A model generated the notes under the pieces. It was not told the DNA's origin. It saw nothing but the letters and a program-made list of their open reading frames with translations, and ran no database searches. A stretch of 14,296 nucleotides of DNA from Fimbriiglobus sp. (lineage in GTDB: Bacteria; Planctomycetota; Planctomycetia; Gemmatales; Gemmataceae), in assembly GCA_025352585.1 (NCBI GenBank), contig JANXTD010000751.1, positions 1 through 14,296 on the forward strand, written 5' to 3'. Below are positions 7,398 through 12,872 of the stretch, piece by piece (position 1 is the first letter of the stretch; every line of letters starts with the position of its first letter). Position numbers and translations under genes: made by a program.

Positions 7398-7631
7398 ATG
7401 GTCACGGTCAAACTCTTCGCCCAGATGCGCGACCTGTTCGACGCCGACGCCGTCGCCGTCGAGGCCCGCACCGTCGCCGGCTTGCGGCTCGCGCTCGACG
7501 CCCTGCGACCCGCCGCCGCGCCGCTGCTGACGCGCTGCCGGGTGGCGGTCAACCTCGAATTCGTGGACGACGACCACGCCGTCACGCCGGCCGACGAGGT
7601 CGCGGTGATACCGCCGGTGAGCGGCGGGTGA
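7398..7631 (+). CDS. moaD: Molybdopterin synthase sulfur-carrier subunit MoaD
   Basis: The 77-residue product has the ubiquitin-like MoaD/ThiS fold. It opens with MVTVKLFAQMRDLF, the typical VKLFAxxR start of MoaD. It continues with a central helix and the loop VNLEFVDDDHAVTPADEVAVIPP, and ends in SGG. The terminal Gly76-Gly77 is adenylated and then converted to a thiocarboxylate that supplies sulfur to cyclic pyranopterin monophosphate. MoaD forms the synthase with MoaE, encoded 13 bp downstream. Its ATG is 1 bp after the stop of the FAD/Fe-S gene, suggesting translational coupling. ThiS is an alternative for such short GG-ending proteins, but the neighbours moaE and moaA settle the call. 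Confidence 0.93.
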   Translation: MVTVKLFAQMRDLFDADAVAVEARTVAGLRLALDALRPAAAPLLTRCRVAVNLEFVDDDHAVTPADEVAVIPPVSGG

Positions 7632-7637
7632 TACACT
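7629..7637 (+). promoter_or_regulatory. Possible extended -10 (TGATACACT) immediately before moaE
   Basis: TGATACACT matches the TGnTANNNT extended -10 form. It overlaps the moaD stop codon and ends 7 nt before the moaE ATG, so a transcript starting at the usual distance would be leaderless or nearly so. Chance occurrence within the operon is quite possible. Confidence 0.25.
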
Positions 7638-7644
7638 GTCCGCT

Positions 7645-8058
7645 ATGACGCTGCTCACGCCCGACCCCATCGACGCCGACGCCCTGACGCGCTCCGTCGC
7701 CTCGCCGTTCGCCGGGGCGGTCGTGCTGTTTCTCGGTACCGTCCGCGCCCTGACCGGCGACGAGGTCACGCTGGCCCTCGAATACGACGCCTACGCCCCG
7801 ATGGCCGCGGCGCAACTCGACAAGCTCGAGGCCGACGTGCGGGCGCGCTGGCCGGTGATCGGCGTCGCGCTGGTCCACCGCCTCGGCCGGCTCGAAGTCG
7901 GCGAAGTCAGCGTGGCCGTCGCGGTCAGCTCGCCGCACCGCGTCGAGGCGTTCGAGGCGGCCCGGTACGCCATCGACACGCTCAAGGCCGACGTGCCGAT
8001 CTGGAAGAAGGACGTGCGGCCCGCCGGCGACGCCTGGGTCCACCCGGAGGCTCCATGA
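7645..8058 (+). CDS. moaE: Molybdopterin synthase catalytic subunit MoaE
   Basis: MoaE inserts two dithiolene sulfurs, delivered by MoaD thiocarboxylate, into cyclic pyranopterin monophosphate to make molybdopterin. The 137-residue product shows the family landmarks in order: GAVVLFLGTVR (24-34), LEYDAYAPMA (45-54), HRLGRLEVGE (78-87), SSPHRVEAFEA (95-105) and DTLKADVPIWKKD (111-123). Lys114 and Lys121 correspond in spacing and context to the catalytic lysines 119 and 126 of E. coli MoaE. No Shine-Dalgarno is evident before the ATG. The stop overlaps the moaA start in an ATGA, a classic coupling arrangement. All key residues are present, so an active enzyme is expected. Confidence 0.96.
   Translation: MTLLTPDPIDADALTRSVASPFAGAVVLFLGTVRALTGDEVTLALEYDAYAPMAAAQLDKLEADVRARWPVIGVALVHRLGRLEVGEVSVAVAVSSPHRVEAFEAARYAIDTLKADVPIWKKDVRPAGDAWVHPEAP
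8046..8050 (+). promoter_or_regulatory. Shine-Dalgarno sequence of moaA, inside the moaE coding sequence
   Basis: GGAGG lies in the last codons of moaE, 4 nt before the moaA ATG at 8055, and fixes that start despite the 4-bp overlap with moaE. Confidence 0.7.
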
Positions 8059-9062
8059 CCAACCTGATCCCGCCCGCCGCGCCGCTCTCGGACAGCTTCG
8101 GCCGCGTCCACAACAACCTGCGCGTCAGCGTGACCGACCGCTGCAACCTGCGCTGTACGTACTGCATGCCCGAGGACGTGACCTTCCTGCCCAAAGACGA
8201 TCTGCTCACCTTTGAGGAGATCGCCGCCTTGGTCCGCGTCGCGGTGCCGCTGGGCGTCGACAAGGTCCGGCTCACCGGCGGCGAGCCGCTGCTGCGCCGC
8301 GACCTGCCGACCCTCGTGGCGATGCTGCGCGACATCCCCGGCCTCCACGACATCGGCCTGACGACCAACGGCTTGCTGCTGGCGAAGCAGTCCGACGCCC
8401 TCGTGAAGGCCGGTCTGCGGCGCGTCAACGTCTCGCTCGACACGCTCGACCCCGGCCGCTTCCGCGAGTTGACCCGCCGCGACGGCGTCGAGCAGGTCGT
8501 CGAGGGCTTACTCGCGGCGAAGCGGGCCGGCTTCGAGCGCATCAAGGTCAACGCCGTCGCCATTCGCGGCTTCATCGAACACGACCTGGCCCCGCTGGCG
8601 CACTTCTGCCGCGGCCACGGCTTCGAGTTGCGGCTGATCGAGTACATGCCGATCGGCGCGGAGTCGTGGGAGCGCGACAAGGTCGTCCCCGCCCACGAAC
8701 TCCTGGAGCGCCTGGAGGCCGAGGTCGCGCCCCTGTCGCCGGCGTCGGACTACGACCCGGCCGCGCCGGCGATGGACTTCGCGTACGCCGACACCGGGGC
8801 GAAGCTCGGCATCATCGCCAGCGTGTCGCGGCCGTTTTGTGACCGCTGCAACCGCCTCCGCGTGACGGCCGACGGCAAGCTGCGCAACTGCCTCTTCGCG
8901 CTGGACGAACTCGACATCAAGCCGCTGCTGCGGCCCGCGACCCGGCCCGACGAACTCGCCGCGGCGCTGCGGGCGAACATCGGGGCGAAGTGGGCCGGGC
9001 ACCGCTTCAACGACGCCGACTTCGTGAAGCCGACCCGCACGATGCACTCGATCGGCGGGTGA
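8055..9062 (+). CDS. moaA: GTP 3',8-cyclase MoaA (radical SAM)
   Basis: MoaA starts molybdenum cofactor synthesis by radical conversion of GTP to 3',8-cyclo-7,8-dihydro-GTP, which MoaC then rearranges. The 335-residue product has the N-terminal SAM cluster motif with Cys30, Cys34 and Cys37 (CNLRCTYC). The SAM-contacting stretch VRLTGGEPLLRRDL, then NVSLDTLD, and the C-terminal second cluster motif CDRCNRLR...RNC (Cys262, 265, 279) follow. It ends in Gly-Gly (334-335), the conserved tail needed for activity. It overlaps moaE by 4 bp and has a GGAGG site. It is the last gene of the folE operon; a new promoter-like sequence follows in the 104-bp gap. moaC is not in the window, so cofactor synthesis must be completed from elsewhere. 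Confidence 0.97.
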   Translation: MTNLIPPAAPLSDSFGRVHNNLRVSVTDRCNLRCTYCMPEDVTFLPKDDLLTFEEIAALVRVAVPLGVDKVRLTGGEPLLRRDLPTLVAMLRDIPGLHDIGLTTNGLLLAKQSDALVKAGLRRVNVSLDTLDPGRFRELTRRDGVEQVVEGLLAAKRAGFERIKVNAVAIRGFIEHDLAPLAHFCRGHGFELRLIEYMPIGAESWERDKVVPAHELLERLEAEVAPLSPASDYDPAAPAMDFAYADTGAKLGIIASVSRPFCDRCNRLRVTADGKLRNCLFALDELDIKPLLRPATRPDELAAALRANIGAKWAGHRFNDADFVKPTRTMHSIGG

Positions 9063-9098
9063 TTTCCCGGCGGGCGACGGTTTCGCGCGCAAGGCGGG

Positions 9099-9127
9099 TT
9101 GCCCTCGGCGTCCGTTTCGGGTTATCC
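9099..9127 (+). promoter_or_regulatory. Candidate promoter for the HEAT-repeat gene (TTGCCC - 17 nt - TTATCC)
   Basis: TTGCCC (9099-9104) and TTATCC (9122-9127) are separated by 17 nt. This is the only place in the window where both a -35-like and a -10-like hexamer can be picked at canonical spacing. The box shifted by one base (TATCCT, 9123-9128) ends 38 nt before the ATG at 9167. Confidence 0.45.
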
Positions 9128-9166
9128 TGCGCTTCCTACCTTCGGCCCGCCTCGGAGCGTGCGACC

Positions 9167-10456
9167 ATGCGACGACTACTGGCTTGCGCACTGCTGAGCT
9201 GCCTGACGGCCACCGCGACGCCCGCGCAGCCGTCGCCGCTGCCCCCCGTACTCCCACCCGCCGCGCCTCCGGCGGCGACCCCGCCGGCGATGCCCGCGAA
9301 CCCGGACGGGCTGCCGACGACGCCGGGGGTGCCGTTCGACCCCGCCAAGGTCAAGTGGCCCGCCGAGGTCAACGGCAAGACGATCTCGGCCGTCGTGATC
9401 GACTTGAGGAACGCCGACCCCACGGTGCAGGAGGCGGCGCTGCGCATGGTGCCGCTGTTCGGCCCGGAGGCGGCCCGCAAGTCGGCGATGCACCACGTCA
9501 TCGCCATGACCGACGACGCCGACCCCGGCGTCCGGACGAACGCCGTGATCCTCATCGGCACCGTCGGCTTCGACAACACCAAGGACTTCACCGAGGCCGT
9601 CGCTAAGCTCTGCGGGGTGCTCACCAAGTCGGTCAAGGGGAGCGTCTTGCGGCTGCACGCGACGCGCTCGCTGGCCAACCTCGGCCCCGACGCCCACGCC
9701 GCCATCCCGGCGCTGTGCGCCGTCTCCGACGACGCCTCGTGGGAGGTCCGCGCCGCCGTGGCCGACGCCCTGGGCCGGCTCGGCGCGGCGGCCTACGAGC
9801 AGACCACCGTGGTCGAAGGCCCGACCACCATGAAGGTGCCGACGCTGAAGCGCGAGGCCAACCGGGCGGCGATGCAGAAGCTCGGCTTCGTGCTGCTCAA
9901 GGACCCGAGTGCGGTCGTCCGCATGGAGACCTGCCAGGCGCTGGTGACCCTGGGGCCGCCGCACACCGCCGACCCCGCCAAGTACCAGGCCGCCAGCCAG
10001 CCGTTCATCGACGCCATCGCCGCGCGGCTGCGGCTCGAGAAGGAGCCGGTCGTCAAGGTCTGGCTGAACCTCCTGCACATGATGTACGACGAGCGCGTCT
10101 TCGACAGCACGCTCAAGCTGCTCGTCGCCGACGTGAACTCGCCGGACACCGCGATCCGGCTCCAGGCGATGTCCGCGCTCAACGTCCTGGGGCCGAAGTC
10201 GCTGCCGGCCCTCGACGCCGTGGCCCGCGCCTTGCGCACCGGGGATACTCCGGTGCAGGTGGTGGCGATCCAGACGATGGTGTCGATGGGCGAGTTCTCG
10301 GCGCGGACGGTGCTGCCCGAACTCGACCGCTTCGTCGCCGAGACGCCGGCCGACGCCAAGCACGCCGACATCCGCGCCTACGCCGAAGCCGGGGCGAAGG
10401 TGCTGCGCAAGAACAAGCCGGCCCCCCCCGCCGTCCCGGTCGTGGCGAAGCCGTGA
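9167..10456 (+). CDS. Secreted HEAT-repeat protein
   Basis: The 429-residue product begins with [20 protein letters not shown], a signal peptide with probable cleavage at Ala20/Gln21. A Pro/Ala-rich linker of about 35 residues follows, and then helical repeats to the end. Repeat units visible by eye include [19 protein letters not shown] (84-102), [13 protein letters not shown] (119-131), [16 protein letters not shown] (191-206), a [19 protein letters not shown] unit, and [17 protein letters not shown]. The DPxVRxxAxxALxxLG pattern is that of HEAT or PBS-lyase-like repeats, which form protein-binding solenoids. There is no catalytic motif. It ends in [13 protein letters not shown], a low-complexity tail. 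It is probably periplasmic and acts as a scaffold; the partner is unknown. The ATG at 9167 was chosen over upstream in-frame codons because it follows the promoter-like sequence and begins the signal peptide. It is probably monocistronic. Confidence 0.85.
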   Translation: MRRLLACALLSCLTATATPAQPSPLPPVLPPAAPPAATPPAMPANPDGLPTTPGVPFDPAKVKWPAEVNGKTISAVVIDLRNADPTVQEAALRMVPLFGPEAARKSAMHHVIAMTDDADPGVRTNAVILIGTVGFDNTKDFTEAVAKLCGVLTKSVKGSVLRLHATRSLANLGPDAHAAIPALCAVSDDASWEVRAAVADALGRLGAAAYEQTTVVEGPTTMKVPTLKREANRAAMQKLGFVLLKDPSAVVRMETCQALVTLGPPHTADPAKYQAASQPFIDAIAARLRLEKEPVVKVWLNLLHMMYDERVFDSTLKLLVADVNSPDTAIRLQAMSALNVLGPKSLPALDAVARALRTGDTPVQVVAIQTMVSMGEFSARTVLPELDRFVAETPADAKHADIRAYAEAGAKVLRKNKPAPPAVPVVAKP

Positions 10457-10477
10457 CGCCCCCGGCCCGCCGGCGCT

Positions 10478-10483
10478 TATAAT
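10478..10483 (+). promoter_or_regulatory. Consensus -10 box (TATAAT) for msrB
   Basis: A perfect TATAAT, 34 nt before the msrB ATG at 10518, in the 61-bp gap after the HEAT gene. GTGACG lies 19 nt upstream (10453-10458), overlapping the HEAT gene stop; it is a possible but badly spaced -35. An in-frame ATG at 10482 lies within this box and cannot be the translation start of a transcript made from it. Confidence 0.6.
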
Positions 10484-10517
10484 GGGGGGCCGACTTTCCC
10501 CCGCCCGGAGCTTCCCG

Positions 10518-10946
10518 ATGCCCGCCTTGACGTCCGCCGCCGGTTTCGACCTGACCCCGCTGCCGCCCGAAGAGATCGACCGCCTCGCCGCCGGCCTGAC
10601 CGCCGACGAGCGCCGCGTGCTCCTGGCCCACGGCACCGAAGCCCCCTTCTGCGGCGGGCTTCTGCGCGAGAAGTCGGCCGGGGTCTACTCCTGCCGGCTG
10701 TGCGACTTGCCGCTGTTCAAGTCCGCCGCGAAGTTCGAGAGCGGCACCGGCTGGCCGAGTTTCTTCGAGCCGTTCGACCCCGCGCACGTCGCCACGATTG
10801 TCGATCGCAGTCACGGCATGGCGCGCACCGAAATCCGCTGCGGCCGCTGCGACAGCCACCTCGGCCACGTCTTCGAGGACGGCCCCCGCCCGACCGGCCT
10901 GCGCTACTGCCTGAACTCCGTCGCGCTGGCGTTCACGCCGTCGTGA
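10518..10946 (+). CDS. msrB: Peptide-methionine (R)-S-oxide reductase MsrB
   Basis: MsrB repairs the R epimer of methionine sulfoxide in proteins, using thioredoxin. The 142-residue product has the full family pattern. Zn-binding pairs are Cys59/Cys62 (CRLC) and Cys108/Cys111 (CGRC). The segment GTGWPSFF (76-83) and CDSHLGHVF (111-119) are present, and the catalytic Cys131 lies in RYCLNSVAL (129-137). No signal peptide is evident, so it is probably cytosolic. The start at 10518 is supported by GGAG 7 nt upstream and by the TATAAT box 34 nt upstream; a longer start at 10482 would sit inside the box. It stands alone between a HEAT-repeat gene and the secretion operon, and is followed by a strong hairpin. 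Confidence 0.97.
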   Translation: MPALTSAAGFDLTPLPPEEIDRLAAGLTADERRVLLAHGTEAPFCGGLLREKSAGVYSCRLCDLPLFKSAAKFESGTGWPSFFEPFDPAHVATIVDRSHGMARTEIRCGRCDSHLGHVFEDGPRPTGLRYCLNSVALAFTPS

Positions 10947-10961
10947 CCCACGGCATGGGTC

Positions 10962-10990
10962 TGGTCTTCCGGCCCAGGGCCGGAAGACCA
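10962..10990 (+). terminator. Perfect 14-bp inverted repeat after msrB, probable terminator
   Basis: TGGTCTTCCGGCCC (10962-10975) and GGGCCGGAAGACCA (10977-10990) are exact reverse complements separated by one base; a realistic hairpin would have about 12 pairs and a 5-nt loop. It begins 15 nt after the msrB stop. No T tract follows, so if it terminates it would be a U-poor type. It is the strongest hairpin found in the window. Confidence 0.6.
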
Positions 10991-11010
10991 CCCTGAGAGC
11001 GGCCAACTCC

Positions 11011-11041
11011 AGAAGACCGGCTTGGGGCCGGAAAAGGCCGG
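11011..11041 (+). repeat. Degenerate repeats of the post-msrB hairpin sequence
   Basis: Pieces of the hairpin arm recur downstream: AGAAGACCGG (11011-11020), a CCGGC/GCCGG stem (11017-11031), and GGCCGG twice around AAAA (11026-11041). Together with 10962-10990 these make an array of GGCCGGAAGACC-like words in both orientations. They may be a decayed small palindromic element; the role is unknown. Confidence 0.4.
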
Positions 11042-11083
11042 ACCGATCGGCGGGGTATCAGAACACTCTCACCGATCGCCGGG
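11042..11083 (+). repeat. Imperfect direct repeat before the secretion ATPase gene
   Basis: ACCGATCGGCGGG (from 11042) and ACCGATCGCCGGG (from 11071) differ at one of 13 positions and start 29 bp apart. The second copy directly abuts the TACAAT box. Placement and spacing near three helical turns could suit an operator, but no regulator is known from the sequence. Confidence 0.35.
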
Positions 11084-11089
11084 TACAAT
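11084..11089 (+). promoter_or_regulatory. Candidate -10 box (TACAAT) for the secretion operon
   Basis: TACAAT followed by CAAAAATGAGAA, with 42 nt between it and the ATG at 11132. It is the most AT-rich patch in the 185-bp gap 10947-11131. The ATG at 11095 just downstream does not open the ATPase frame. Confidence 0.5.
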
Positions 11090-11131
11090 CAAAAATGAGA
11101 ACGGCTCCCCCTCGCCCGGACGCCCCGCACC

Positions 11132-12838
11132 ATGACGCTCCTCGACAGCCTCGCCCGCCGTGGGTTGATCGCCCGCGACGACCTCAACCGCGCGGAAGTC
11201 GCGGTCGCGGCGGCCCCGGACAAGCCGGCGCACTTCACGCTGCTCGAGAAGGGCTTCATCAAGGAGGAGCCGCTTTACGACATGCTCGCCGACGAATTCG
11301 GCCTGCCGTTCGTGGACCTCACCACCGCGACCATCGACACGCAGGCCCTCGTGGGGATGCCGCAGAAGCTCGTCCACCGCCGCAACATCCTGCCCATCGC
11401 CAAGCAGAACGGCACCCTCGTCGTCGCCACCGGCGACCCCTACGACGCCTACGCCCTCGACGAACTCAGCACGCTCACGGGGCTGACGGTGCAGCCGGTG
11501 CTGGGTAGCCCTCGCGAGATTTCGCGGCTCATCAAGCAGCACTTCGGCGTCGGCGGCGACACGGTCGCGGCCCTCGCCGAGGAAGCGACGGCCAAGGACG
11601 ACCTCGAACTGCTCGAGGACATTGAGGCCGACGACAGCGAGTTGGCGAAGCAGGCCAGCGAGGCGTCGGTCGTCAAGCTCGTCAACCAGATCCTCGTCGA
11701 GGCGGCCAACGAACGCGCATCAGACATCCACATCGAGCAAGAAGAGACCGGCATCAAGATTCGCTACCGCATCGACGGACTGTTGCAAGAACAGCGCTTG
11801 CCGCCGGAGATTAATCGGTTCCAGGCCGCCATCGTGTCGCGCTTGAAGATCATGGCGCGGCTGAACATTGCCGAGAAACGTTTGCCGCAGGACGGCCGCA
11901 TCAAGATGAAGGTGCAGGGCCGCGAGGTCGACGTGCGGGTGTCGATCATCCCCATGTCCCACGGCGAGGGCATCGTCATGCGGCTGCTCGACAAGGGCCG
12001 CATGGTGTTCAACCTCAAGAACATCGGCATGTACGGCGAGACGGACCGGGTGTTTCGCCAGCTCATCGACCGGCCCCACGGCATCGTCATCGTCACCGGC
12101 CCCACCGGCTCCGGCAAATCGACAACCTTATACTCTGCGCTCAATGAAGTGAAGTCGGAGACGGTCAAGATCATCACGGTCGAAGACCCCGTGGAGTACC
12201 AGCAGGCCGGCATTTGCCAAATCCAGACGCACGCCAAGATCGGCTTGACGTTCTCGGCTGCGTTGCGAAGTATCTTGCGGCACGACCCCGACATCATCTT
12301 GATCGGCGAAATGCGTGACAAGGAGACCAGTGAGGCGGCGATTCAAGCCTCCTTGACGGGGCACCTCGTGTTCTCGACGTTGCACACCAACGACGCCCCG
12401 AGTGCCTTCACGCGGCTCATCGACATGGGCGTCGAGCCGTTCCTGGTGGCGAGTACGGTCGAGGGCATCATGGCCCAGCGGCTGGTGCGGACCTGCTGCC
12501 CGGACTGCAAGACCGAGTACGCCCCCGACCCCGACGACCTGCCGATCGACTTCCCCAAGGCGACCGCCGACGGCAGCCCGCTGAAGCTCTGGAAGGGCAC
12601 CGGCTGCAGGTCGTGCCGCCAGTCGGGTTACCGTGGCCGCACCGGGATTCACGAGTTGCTCGTCAACACCGACCTGATCCGCGACCTCGTCGTGCAGCGC
12701 GTCAACTCGAGCGTGATCCGCCTCGAAGCCCTGAAGAACGGCATGCGGACGCTGCGGCAAGACGGCTGGGGCAAGACGCTGATGGGCCGCACGACCGCCG
12801 ACGAAGTCGGCCGCGTCACGGCGGGCGACGTATCCTGA
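11132..12838 (+). CDS. GspE/PilB-type secretion ATPase
   Basis: This is a hexameric cytoplasmic ATPase that powers pseudopilus or pilus assembly at the inner membrane. The 568-residue product has an N-terminal MshEN/T2SSE_N-like region with two helical repeats (about 2-25 and 32-63, ending FGLPFVDL), a linker, then the ATPase core. The core holds Walker A GPTGSGKS (323-330), Walker B DIILIGEMRD (387-396) with Glu393, the His box TGHLVFSTLHTND (409-421), and the tetracysteine Zn site with Cys456/459 and Cys492/495. All catalytic elements are intact. The central ATPase codons (AAA TCG ACA ACC TTA around Walker A) are less GC-biased than the ends of the gene. The start of a gspF/pilC homologue lies two genes on. 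Whether this is a type II secretion or type IV pilus ATPase cannot be settled here, so no symbol is given. Confidence 0.93.
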   Translation: MTLLDSLARRGLIARDDLNRAEVAVAAAPDKPAHFTLLEKGFIKEEPLYDMLADEFGLPFVDLTTATIDTQALVGMPQKLVHRRNILPIAKQNGTLVVATGDPYDAYALDELSTLTGLTVQPVLGSPREISRLIKQHFGVGGDTVAALAEEATAKDDLELLEDIEADDSELAKQASEASVVKLVNQILVEAANERASDIHIEQEETGIKIRYRIDGLLQEQRLPPEINRFQAAIVSRLKIMARLNIAEKRLPQDGRIKMKVQGREVDVRVSIIPMSHGEGIVMRLLDKGRMVFNLKNIGMYGETDRVFRQLIDRPHGIVIVTGPTGSGKSTTLYSALNEVKSETVKIITVEDPVEYQQAGICQIQTHAKIGLTFSAALRSILRHDPDIILIGEMRDKETSEAAIQASLTGHLVFSTLHTNDAPSAFTRLIDMGVEPFLVASTVEGIMAQRLVRTCCPDCKTEYAPDPDDLPIDFPKATADGSPLKLWKGTGCRSCRQSGYRGRTGIHELLVNTDLIRDLVVQRVNSSVIRLEALKNGMRTLRQDGWGKTLMGRTTADEVGRVTAGDVS

Positions 12839-12872
12839 CGGCCCGCACACTCCCTCCCCAAGGTCCCTCGTC

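Noticed and set aside
4276..7530. A 1084-codon plus-strand frame overlapping folE, the FAD/Fe-S gene and moaD
   Set aside because: It is a +1/+2 shadow of those genes with an Arg/Pro/Gly-rich product lacking domains.
3629..7636. A 1335-codon open frame on the minus strand
   Set aside because: It is fully antisense to folE, the FAD/Fe-S gene and moaD, which have unmistakable family motifs. The product is low-complexity Arg/Ala/Gly and has no recognisable fold.
9176..10636. A 486-codon minus-strand frame opposite the HEAT-repeat gene and the start of msrB
   Set aside because: It is antisense to a protein with clear signal peptide and HEAT repeats, and has no domain of its own.
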